Source of the DNA: Pseudomonadota bacterium
Lineage (GTDB): Bacteria > Pseudomonadota > Gammaproteobacteria > Xanthomonadales > Xanthomonadaceae
DNA: 8,501 nt
Direction: 5' to 3'
Assembly: GCA_023461075.1 (NCBI GenBank)
Contig: JAEWNY010000058.1
Coordinates: 1 to 8,501 of the forward strand
Shown here: in pieces, positions 1 through 5,275 of the stretch
How the letters are laid out: every line of letters starts with the position of its first letter
Numbering within the stretch: position 1 is the stretch's first letter
Notes under the pieces: model-generated
Told to the model about the DNA's origin: nothing
The model's input: the letters and a program-made list of their open reading frames with translations, nothing else
Databases searched by the model: none
Program-made: the position numbers and the translations under genes

Positions 1-621
1 CCCGACCCCGCGCATCCCACTACCACCGCCGCTGCACGCGACTATCTGTTCAAGCTGGCGACGGCCTTCGGTGTCACCGCGGTCGGCGGCCTGTTGGTGA
101 AACAACTCGGCTGGGAACTGCCGGACACGGTACGGCCGATCGCCTGGGCGCTCATCATCGGCGCATTCTGGATGGTGATCGCCGAGCAGCTCGCCGCCCG
201 CCGCGCCGAGCGGATCGGTGAACGCAGCGAAATCTCATGGACCACGGCGGTCCTGGTCGGCGTGGCACAGGTGGTGGCCGGTGTTTTCCCCGGTACCTCG
301 CGCTCGGCGGCGACGATCTTCGTGGCCCTGCTGGCCGGCACCACCTCGCGCGCGGCGGCGACCGAGTTCGCCTTCCTGGTCGGCATCCCGACCATGTTCG
401 CCGCGACCTTCTACGAATTGTTGTCGATGCTGAAGGATGGCGCCATCGGTGGCGAAGACTGGGGCGCACTGGCGGTCGCCTTCATCGCCTCGATGATCAC
501 CGCCTTCATCTCGGTCAAATGGCTGCTGCGCTATATCCAGAGCCATCGGTTCACTGCGTTCGCCGTCTACCGGCTGGTCCTTGGCGTCGCCCTGCTGCTG
601 TTCCTGCCGGCGGCAGCCTGA
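1..621 (+). CDS. uppP: Undecaprenyl-diphosphatase UppP (BacA family), 5' end cut by window
   Basis: The C-terminal 206 residues of an integral membrane undecaprenyl-pyrophosphate phosphatase. The family dephosphorylates C55-PP to C55-P, recycling the lipid carrier for peptidoglycan and other envelope polymers, and overexpression gives bacitracin resistance. The frame is open from base 1. The family signature PGTSRSAATI lies at bases 289-318 (residues 97-106 of the fragment). Several hydrophobic segments follow, the last being a typical C-terminal helix ending LLLFLPAAA. Full-length members have about 265-275 residues, so roughly 60 N-terminal residues, including the glutamate-rich active-site motif, lie outside the window. 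The stop is TGA at 619-621. A META lipoprotein gene begins 35 bases downstream, probably in the same transcript. Family assignment is secure from the motif and the membrane pattern. Confidence 0.96.
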   Translation, partial: PDPAHPTTTAAARDYLFKLATAFGVTAVGGLLVKQLGWELPDTVRPIAWALIIGAFWMVIAEQLAARRAERIGERSEISWTTAVLVGVAQVVAGVFPGTSRSAATIFVALLAGTTSRAAATEFAFLVGIPTMFAATFYELLSMLKDGAIGGEDWGALAVAFIASMITAFISVKWLLRYIQSHRFTAFAVYRLVLGVALLLFLPAAA

Positions 622-644
622 TTCCGCGTCATCGCCGGTCAAAC

Positions 645-650
645 GAGGAG
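645..650 (+). promoter_or_regulatory. Ribosome binding site of first META lipoprotein gene
   Basis: GAGGAG six bases before the ATG at 657. It fixes the start of the lipoprotein gene; the same frame is open far upstream as an overlap with uppP, but only this ATG has a good site and yields a lipoprotein signal peptide. Confidence 0.8.
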
Positions 651-656
651 TTTTCG

Positions 657-1109
657 ATGCGGCTTCGTCCTGCGCTGCTGATGACTTTGGCTCTCGCCGC
701 CTGTGCCTCACAACCGGAAGGCCTGCCCGGCGGCAGCCATGCGGCGGAGCTGCTGGCCAGCGGCGGCGCCTGGCGCCTGGCGGATGCACGCCTGCCGCAG
801 GGGCAGCCGATTCCCGCCTTGTTGGCAGGCGACAGCCACTACCGGCTGCAGTTCGTCGATGGCCAATTGAACATCTCGGGCGGCTGCAACCGGATGGGCG
901 CGGCTTATCGCATCGACAAGGACCGCTTGCTGGTCGACCCGCTGGCATCCACGCGGATGGCTTGCGACGGCCCGCGCATGGACAACGATGCATGGATGTC
1001 GCGGCAGTTCGGCTATCCGGTGCGCATGCGCTTCAACGGCGCGCAGCAGCTCGAGCTGGAGATGCTCGATGGAAGCAAGCTGACATTCCGCGCGGTGCCG
1101 CGGAAATAG
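657..1109 (+). CDS. META-domain (HslJ-like) lipoprotein, first of a tandem pair
   Basis: A 150-residue predicted lipoprotein. Residues 1-15 form a short signal peptide with lipobox LAAC, so Cys16 should be lipidated. Residues about 35-148 form one META domain, the fold of E. coli HslJ, a heat-inducible envelope protein linked to novobiocin resistance. The hallmarks are SGGCNRMG (Cys77) and STRMACD (Cys103), the conserved cysteine pair of the family. The biochemical role of META domains is not established. The start is the ATG at 657, supported by GAGGAG six bases upstream. The gene lies 35 bases after uppP and its stop (1107-1109) overlaps the ribosome binding site of the second META gene, so the three genes are probably co-transcribed. 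Compared with its neighbour, the post-cysteine motif is less canonical (NRMGAAY against NGMGGTY). Confidence 0.88.
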   Translation: MRLRPALLMTLALAACASQPEGLPGGSHAAELLASGGAWRLADARLPQGQPIPALLAGDSHYRLQFVDGQLNISGGCNRMGAAYRIDKDRLLVDPLASTRMACDGPRMDNDAWMSRQFGYPVRMRFNGAQQLELEMLDGSKLTFRAVPRK

Positions 1110-1120
1110 GAGACTAAGCG

Positions 1121-1585
1121 ATGCGCCTGGCCCGCATGATCCCGACCCTCGCACTCGCCATCGCGCTGGGCGGCTGCATGCACGCGGCCAATGATGCGAA
1201 CGCACCGGCCGATCCGAATGCCGCGCTCACGACCTCAGGCGTCTGGCAGTTGGTGCAGGCCATGCATGCCGATGGTCGCCGCGTCGACGCCCTGTTCCCG
1301 CCACGCTCGTCGCTGCGCCTGCGGTTTGAAGGCCATCGGCTCTCGGTCAATGGCGGCTGCAACGGGATGGGCGGAACTTATGCGTTGCGCGATGGCGTAC
1401 TGACCACGGGCGAGATGGCCAGCACGCTGATGGCCTGTGATCCGCCGCTGATGGAGGCCGATGCCGAGATCGCGCGCCTGCTCTCGGCGCCGTTGCAACT
1501 GCGCTGGGACGCCGGCGGCAAGCGCTTCAGCCTGCACGACAAGGCCGGCGTCACCCTGTTGTTCGAGGCCACGGCGCCGCCCTGA
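1121..1585 (+). CDS. META-domain (HslJ-like) lipoprotein, second of a tandem pair
   Basis: A 154-residue predicted lipoprotein. The signal peptide runs to lipobox LGGC with Cys19 as the lipidation site, followed by an Ala/Asn/Pro-rich linker (residues 20-36) and one META domain (about 37-151). Conserved motifs are NGGCNGMGGTY (Cys80) and MASTLMACD (Cys106), then PPLMEAD, all typical of HslJ-like domains. AGGAG at 1108-1112 lies eight bases before the ATG and overlaps the stop codon of the preceding META gene, which suggests translational coupling. The two proteins are clearly paralogous in the core but differ in the rest, so the duplication is not recent. The 3' part (1235-1585) is covered on the other strand by the open extension of the DUF1232 frame. 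Exact function is unknown; an envelope role is inferred from the lipobox and HslJ. Confidence 0.9.
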   Translation: MRLARMIPTLALAIALGGCMHAANDANAPADPNAALTTSGVWQLVQAMHADGRRVDALFPPRSSLRLRFEGHRLSVNGGCNGMGGTYALRDGVLTTGEMASTLMACDPPLMEADAEIARLLSAPLQLRWDAGGKRFSLHDKAGVTLLFEATAPP

Positions 1586-1969
1586 AACATCAGCGACAGC
1601 AATCCAGCGTCGCCAAAGCAACCACGCCAACCCGGCCGCCCCGCACCACAGCAGCACGATGACGCATGCCGCGACGCGGCTCACCGGTTTGTCGGCTGCG
1701 ACTTGAGCGTGGGCGCGCGCGTCGTCCATCACTACTTCTGGCGCCAGCTTCACCAGCAGCGCGATGCCCAGCGGAATCAACAGCAAGTCATCCAACAGAC
1801 CCAGGACCGGGATGAAATCGGGCACCAGATCCATCGCGCTGAAGGCATAGGCGGCGACGGCCAATGCCAGCAGTTTCAGCCCCCATGGCATGCGTGGATC
1901 GCGCGCAGCAAACCAGATAGTGAGCGCCTGCCGCTTGAGCGCGCGCATCCGTCGGACGAACGCGGCCAT
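1235..1969 (-). CDS. DUF1232 (YkvA-like) membrane protein with an abnormal antisense C-terminal extension
   Basis: The frame encodes 244 residues, but only the first 125 or so look real. Residues 35-75 carry the DUF1232 signature (SAMDLVPDFIPVLG, then LDDLLLIPLGI), and residues 98-122 form a second hydrophobic helix ending LLWRRW, where proteins of this type usually end. The function of DUF1232 is unknown. The start ATG at 1969 lies five bases after the stop of the PEBP gene, so the two are probably co-translated; only a weak GAG is seen upstream. From residue 129 on, the codons are the exact reverse complement, in register, of the second META gene, and the first in-frame stop is at 1235-1237. 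A TGA at 1590-1592 one frame over would close the gene at normal length, so a one-base indel or a lost stop is likely. The domain part (about 1590-1969) is trusted; the extension is probably not native. Confidence 0.75.
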   Translation of the reverse strand: MAAFVRRMRALKRQALTIWFAARDPRMPWGLKLLALAVAAYAFSAMDLVPDFIPVLGLLDDLLLIPLGIALLVKLAPEVVMDDARAHAQVAADKPVSRVAACVIVLLWCGAAGLAWLLWRRWIAVADVSGRRRGLEQQGDAGLVVQAEALAAGVPAQLQRRREQARDLGIGLHQRRITGHQRAGHLARGQYAIAQRISSAHPVAAAIDREPMAFKPQAQRRAWREQGVDAATIGMHGLHQLPDA

Positions 1970-1974
1970 CGCAC

Positions 1975-2577
1975 TCAATCGTGCAGCGAGTAAGTTCCAT
2001 AGGTACTGGTTTCGGCCAGCACATGGCCATGCATCGCGCGCAGGGCATCCTGCGCGGTGAACGCCTTGGGCATGTCGAGCGTTGCGACATCCAACGCAAA
2101 CAGGCGGAAGAAATACCGGTGCGTGCGCAGGTCGTTCGGTGGCGGATACGGCCCGTCGTAACCGAAATATTCGCCCTTCATCCCGCCTTCGTCGTTGGCG
2201 AACCAGCCGGTGTAATCGTTGAGACCCTGGCGCGCGCCTTCGCCCTGGCAAGGGCCCTTGCCGCCGCGCGTCACGCCATCGCTGCAACTGCCGGCCTCGA
2301 AACCATCGATGGACGGCGGGATGTCGACCACCGCCCAGTGCACGAAGTCACCGCGCGGGTGCTCGACGGGGATCTCCACGCCATCCTTGCCGGCCAGCGA
2401 GGCATCGGTCGGCGCATCGGTATCGATGCACAGCAGGACGAGCGATTTCGCATCCGTCGGCACGTCGGACCAGGCCAGGTGCGGGTTGCGATTGCCACCG
2501 AAGCCGTCCTTCGCACCGAGTGCGAACTCGCACGGGATCGGTTGGCCGTGCTGGAAACTGTCGCTGCGGATCTTCAT
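1975..2577 (-). CDS. YbhB/YbcL-type phosphatidylethanolamine-binding (Raf kinase inhibitor-like) protein
   Basis: A 200-residue protein of the PEBP family in its bacterial YbhB/YbcL branch. Family landmarks in order: NPHLAWSDVP (31-40), IDTDAP (51-56), HWAVVDIP (80-87), YFGYDGPYPPP (137-147), HRYFFRLFALD (153-163) and GHVLA (184-188); the Asp/His/Tyr residues line the anion- or ligand-binding pocket in solved members. No signal peptide is seen, so it is likely cytoplasmic. It is longer than E. coli YbhB (about 160 residues) because of inserts near 60-78 and 97-136. The start is the ATG at 2577, with GGAG at 2584-2587 six bases upstream; an in-frame ATG 39 bases earlier is less likely. It follows the alpha/beta hydrolase by 57 bases and precedes DUF1232 by five. 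The physiological ligand of bacterial members is not settled. Confidence 0.9.
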   Translation of the reverse strand: MKIRSDSFQHGQPIPCEFALGAKDGFGGNRNPHLAWSDVPTDAKSLVLLCIDTDAPTDASLAGKDGVEIPVEHPRGDFVHWAVVDIPPSIDGFEAGSCSDGVTRGGKGPCQGEGARQGLNDYTGWFANDEGGMKGEYFGYDGPYPPPNDLRTHRYFFRLFALDVATLDMPKAFTAQDALRAMHGHVLAETSTYGTYSLHD

Positions 2578-2634
2578 CGTGTGCTCCGGGCCGGGGGGCA
2601 TGTCGTTCGCCGGCAACGGTAGCGCGCGTCGCGT

Positions 2635-3654
2635 TCAGCCGATGTCGATGACGGGCACCGGCGCGAGGGCCTGCCAGAGCCGCTCGGCCACCCAGCGCTC
2701 GGCATAGCCATTGAAGCGCGCGTCGGTGAGAAAGCCGCAATGCCCGCCATCTGCGGCGATTTCCAACGTGGCAGTGTCCGGCAATTGCAAGGCCTCGAAA
2801 TCATCGACCGGGATCACCGGATCGTCTCGCGAGGTGAGGATGTCGACCGGCACCGACATCGCCGCCAAGCGCTCGCGGCTGATGCGGTAGCCATCGAAGT
2901 AATCATCGACACTCGGGAAACCGTAGCCGCCCTGCTCGATCAGCCAGGCGGTGAGATCGCGCAGGCCCAGCTTGAAGGCGGCATCGTCGTAGCCATGCAG
3001 CTCCGGGAACAACTCGCGCTTGCGCTTGAGCGAGCGCGACCATTTGCGGATGAAGTAGCGCTGGTAGATCGGCAGGCCCTGCTCCATCGCCTGCGTCGTG
3101 CGTTCCGGATCAAGTGCCGGGCAGATCGCGGCCACGCGCGCCAGCGGCAGACCGTTCGCGGGCGCGTTCAACGCGAGACGCAGCGCGAAATTGCCGCCCA
3201 GCGAATAGCCGGCCGCGACCATCAGCGGCGACGGCCAGCGCCGCGCGATTTCCTTTGCCGCGGCAATCACCTCCTCGATCAGGCACGAATGGAACAACGC
3301 CTCGTTGAGGTGATGACTCGGCCCGTGGTCGCGGAAGTTGAGCCGGAACACGTCGAACCCGGCTTCCAGCAGGTTCGCCGCGGTCAGCCGCATGTAACCG
3401 GATTCGGCGCTTCCTTCCCAGCCGTGCAGCAGCAGGGCAAGGCCACGTGCGTCGCGTCCGGGCAGCGTGCTGTGCAGGCCGTGCAGGCGCACGCCCCCGC
3501 CGGCATCGATGATGTGCTCGCTGGTGATCGCACCAGTGTCGCGCAAACGTCGCGCACCCAACGCCACCCGGCGCGGGCTGCTGGCCAGGATCGATTGCAC
3601 GTGCGGGCTGCGCGCCCACCATGGCGCGACATAGGCGCTGTCGGCGCGCTTCAT
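2635..3654 (-). CDS. YheT-type alpha/beta-fold hydrolase (COG0429)
   Basis: A 339-residue cytosolic serine hydrolase. The N-terminal stretch PWWARSPHVQSIL (11-23) is characteristic of the YheT/UPF0017 branch. The oxyanion-hole region is LLLHGWEGS (74-82), the nucleophile elbow is GYSLGG with Ser151, the acid is Asp277 or Asp278 in SRDDPVIP, and the base is His305 in GGHCGF, so the triad is complete. Members of this group act on esters or lipids in vitro, but the natural substrate is generally unknown. The start ATG (3654-3652) overlaps the stop TGA of the acyltransferase gene (3653-3651) as ATGA, which indicates translational coupling. A lipid or acyl-ester substrate fits the neighbouring acyltransferase and thioesterase, but that is inference from context. 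Length and motifs are normal for the family. Confidence 0.93.
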   Translation of the reverse strand: MKRADSAYVAPWWARSPHVQSILASSPRRVALGARRLRDTGAITSEHIIDAGGGVRLHGLHSTLPGRDARGLALLLHGWEGSAESGYMRLTAANLLEAGFDVFRLNFRDHGPSHHLNEALFHSCLIEEVIAAAKEIARRWPSPLMVAAGYSLGGNFALRLALNAPANGLPLARVAAICPALDPERTTQAMEQGLPIYQRYFIRKWSRSLKRKRELFPELHGYDDAAFKLGLRDLTAWLIEQGGYGFPSVDDYFDGYRISRERLAAMSVPVDILTSRDDPVIPVDDFEALQLPDTATLEIAADGGHCGFLTDARFNGYAERWVAERLWQALAPVPVIDIG

Positions 3655-4436
3655 GCGTGGCCGAGCGCCGCCGCGATGCGCGCACGCGCGGTGTCGGCGA
3701 TGCGTCGGCGGCCTTCGGCATCACCGGGCAGGATCGGCTCCAGGAACACCACCTCGGCCACGATCGCACGATCGCCGAGCAGGCGCAGGAAGTTCTGCAC
3801 GAAGTTCTCGCGCGGGCCGAAAGCGACGCGGGTTTGCGCCGATCCGCCCTCGCCATAGCGCAACGCCACCGGCTGGACCGGCGCCGACGCCTCTACCGCG
3901 GCAGTGAAGATGCGTGCATGAAACGGCCCGAGTTCCTTGCCGCCGCGGGTGCCGCCTTCGGGGAACGCTCCGACCGAATGACCATCGCGCAGGCGTTCGG
4001 CCATCTGCGCCATCACCCCGCCCAGCGATTCCTGGCTGCCGCGCTGGTGGAAGATGGTGTCGGCGCGGCCCGCCATCCAGCCGACCAGCGGCCAGCCTTC
4101 GATTTCCTTCTTGGCGACGAACCCCATCATCCGCTGGCTGTGCAGGACGACGATGTCGACCCAGCTGACATGGTTGGAGACGAACATCGCCGCCTCAGGC
4201 AGCGGCCGGCCGACGCCGCGCACGGTGATGCCGAAAACCTTCATCAGGCTCCACGACCACCAGCGCACCACCCGATGGTCCAGGCGCATGCCTCGGAATT
4301 GAATGCCGCCGGTGAGCGGCGACATCAACAGCATCACCACCGGCAGGTGGATGCCGATGTGCCAGAGCAGCAACGGGATGCGATAGACGTAGCGGAACGC
4401 GCGAAGCACGAAGGGGTCGGGGGACGAACGACTCAT
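3651..4436 (-). CDS. PlsC-type lysophospholipid (1-acylglycerol-3-phosphate) acyltransferase family protein
   Basis: A 261-residue acyltransferase of the LPLAT/PlsC superfamily, which moves acyl groups from acyl-ACP or acyl-CoA to a lysolipid at the inner membrane. The four blocks are visible: catalytic NHVSWVD (His89 to Asp94, HX4D), TIFHQRGS (127-134), substrate-binding FPEGGTR (158-164) and VQPVALRY (187-194). A hydrophobic segment at 20-39 probably anchors it in the membrane. I chose the ATG at 4436; the frame opens 51 bases earlier with a TTG directly after the thioesterase stop. Neither start has a good ribosome binding site, so the start is uncertain. It overlaps the hydrolase gene by four bases. 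It could be PlsC proper or a more specialised enzyme such as an OlsA-like lyso-ornithine lipid acyltransferase; the sequence alone does not decide. Confidence 0.9.
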   Translation of the reverse strand: MSRSSPDPFVLRAFRYVYRIPLLLWHIGIHLPVVMLLMSPLTGGIQFRGMRLDHRVVRWWSWSLMKVFGITVRGVGRPLPEAAMFVSNHVSWVDIVVLHSQRMMGFVAKKEIEGWPLVGWMAGRADTIFHQRGSQESLGGVMAQMAERLRDGHSVGAFPEGGTRGGKELGPFHARIFTAAVEASAPVQPVALRYGEGGSAQTRVAFGPRENFVQNFLRLLGDRAIVAEVVFLEPILPGDAEGRRRIADTARARIAAALGHA

Positions 4437-4487
4437 CGGTGCACGATAGCGATGCCGCGCGTGTTGCGCCACGGCATCGACATCCAA

Positions 4488-4907
4488 TCAAGCGCGGCGA
4501 CGGATCACCGCAAGGGTCAGGCGCGACACGCAGGCCAGCTGGCCGTTTTCATCCTCGATGCGGATTTCCCACACCTGCGTGCTGCGACCGACGTGCAGCG
4601 GCCGCGCGGTGCCGGTGACGATGCCCTCGCGGATGCCCTTCAGGTGGTTGGCATTGATCTCGATGCCCACCACGCCCTCGTCCGCGCCGACACACAGGCC
4701 GGCGGCGGTACTGCCCAGCGTCTCGGCCAGGGCGACCGACGCGCCACCGTGCAGCAGGCCATAGGGCTGGCGGGTGCGGGCATCGACCGGCATCGTCCCG
4801 CGCAGGTAGTCCTCACCGATCTCGCTGAAGACGATCCCGAGTGGCTGCATCATGGTCCCCTCGGACCACTGGTTGAGCTGCTCGAGAGTGACATCGCTGC
4901 GGAACAT
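4488..4907 (-). CDS. Hotdog-fold acyl-CoA thioesterase (YdiI/EntH/PaaI-like)
   Basis: A 139-residue single-domain hotdog thioesterase. The active-site segment QPYGLLHGGASVALAETLGS (47-66) contains Gln47, His53 with the following Gly-Gly, and the catalytic Glu62, closely matching the Gln/His/Glu pattern of E. coli YdiI (MenI, 1,4-dihydroxy-2-naphthoyl-CoA thioesterase) and EntH. GIEINANHLKGIREG (81-95) is the usual second conserved strand. The enzymes hydrolyse acyl- or aroyl-CoA; which substrate is used here cannot be read from the sequence, and no menaquinone or siderophore genes are adjacent. Length is normal. The start ATG at 4907 has no recognisable Shine-Dalgarno sequence; instead a 10-bp GC-rich hairpin ends four bases before it. 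The acyltransferase gene follows directly. A broad-range housekeeping thioesterase is the safest call. Confidence 0.92.
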   Translation of the reverse strand: MFRSDVTLEQLNQWSEGTMMQPLGIVFSEIGEDYLRGTMPVDARTRQPYGLLHGGASVALAETLGSTAAGLCVGADEGVVGIEINANHLKGIREGIVTGTARPLHVGRSTQVWEIRIEDENGQLACVSRLTLAVIRRRA

Positions 4908-4911
4908 GGCG

Positions 4912-4941
4912 GCTGGCCGGCTGGGGTCGGGGCCGGCCAGC
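4912..4941 (-). terminator. GC-rich hairpin between the small protein gene and the thioesterase gene
   Basis: Perfect 10-base arms at 4912-4921 (GCTGGCCGGC) and 4932-4941 (GCCGGCCAGC) with a 10-base loop. It begins 10 bases after the stop of the small arginine-rich gene and ends four bases before the thioesterase ATG. No T-run follows it on the - strand, so it is not a textbook intrinsic terminator. It could be a transcript-end stabiliser or attenuator for the small gene, or a structure that masks the thioesterase start region. The inverted repeat is seen directly; its role is inference. Confidence 0.5.
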
Positions 4942-4951
4942 TTACGCCATG

Positions 4952-5131
4952 TCAGTGGACCCGGAAGTTGGCGCCGGCGTCGCGGCCGGCATAGCGGCGC
5001 AGGCCATCGGCATAACCGCTGCTGCGGCCATAGCCGGTGCCGAACTCGCGTTCACGACGGACCGAGCGACGGTGGGCGTTGGTGGAGGAAGCGGCTTCAC
5101 GGGTGTTCAGGCGGGTGGCATTGGCGTTCAT
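4952..5131 (-). CDS. Small arginine-rich protein of unknown function (59 aa)
   Basis: A 59-residue protein that I do not recognise as any characterised family. The start ATG at 5131 is well supported by AAGGAG at 5138-5143, six bases upstream, the best ribosome binding site in the window. The protein has 12 arginines and no lysine or cysteine. The N-terminal half is polar (Asn/Ala/Thr/Ser), the middle is a basic cluster HRRSVRRERE (24-33), and the C-terminal part is Gly/Tyr/Arg-rich (GTGYGRSSGYADGLRRYAGR). There is no signal peptide or membrane segment. Such composition suggests a disordered, possibly nucleic-acid- or membrane-binding protein, but that is inference. It has its own upstream region with an imperfect palindrome and is followed by a hairpin, so it may be an independent unit. 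The frame is open farther upstream, but those residues lack a ribosome binding site and cross the palindrome. Confidence 0.7.
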   Translation of the reverse strand: MNANATRLNTREAASSTNAHRRSVRREREFGTGYGRSSGYADGLRRYAGRDAGANFRVH

Positions 5132-5137
5132 GACAGG

Positions 5138-5143
5138 CTCCTT
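5138..5143 (-). promoter_or_regulatory. Strong ribosome binding site of the small arginine-rich gene
   Basis: AAGGAG on the - strand, six bases before the ATG at 5131. It decides the start of the 59-residue protein against longer in-frame options and is the main reason to believe this small gene is translated. Confidence 0.8.
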
Positions 5144-5159
5144 GCGGTGGGTGATGTCT

Positions 5160-5185
5160 TGGTGTGTTGGTAGACTAATACACCA
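5160..5185. promoter_or_regulatory. Imperfect 26-bp palindrome, candidate operator
   Basis: Outer arms TGGTGT (5160-5165) and ACACCA (5180-5185) are exact inverted repeats, and inner positions continue the symmetry (TT/AA and GT/AC pairs), giving 20 symmetric positions out of 26. It lies 29 bases upstream of the start codon of the small arginine-rich gene, in an AT-richer stretch, where a repressor site would be expected. The shape is compatible with a dimeric helix-turn-helix regulator such as GntR or TetR type; no regulator gene is adjacent. I could not assign convincing -35/-10 hexamers around it, though TATTAG on the - strand within it could be a -10 element. Confidence 0.4.
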
Positions 5186-5275
5186 GAACAACAAAACACC
5201 TGTGCCATAAGTCATTGAACCGATGTCACCCGCCGACCTGCCCGGCCGGGGGCGAAAATCCACGCAAGCAGGGGG

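Noticed and set aside
237..656. Upstream extension of the first META gene frame into uppP
   Set aside because: The part before 657 is an out-of-frame shadow of uppP; the ATG at 657 has the ribosome binding site and starts the lipoprotein signal.
4437..4487. TTG start at 4487 for the acyltransferase, directly after the thioesterase stop
   Set aside because: The 17 extra residues are unlike the family and no Shine-Dalgarno is seen. The ATG at 4436 was preferred, although it also lacks one, so this is a weak rejection.
2740..4994. Long + strand open frames opposite the hydrolase, acyltransferase and thioesterase genes (for example 2740-3858 and 3621-4994)
   Set aside because: They are antisense shadows of genes with clear motifs on the - strand. 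Their products are low-complexity Arg/His/Gln/Ala-rich, without recognisable domains or ribosome binding sites.
5191..5207. Sigma-54-like element on the - strand (TGGCAC with a T-rich block downstream)
   Set aside because: The -24 half is good, but the -12 half lacks the GC dinucleotide at the correct spacing.
5241..5250. Perfect 10-bp palindrome CCCGGCCGGG downstream of the PLD gene, as a terminator
   Set aside because: There is no loop and no T-run on the - strand, and short GC palindromes of this kind are expected by chance in such a genome.
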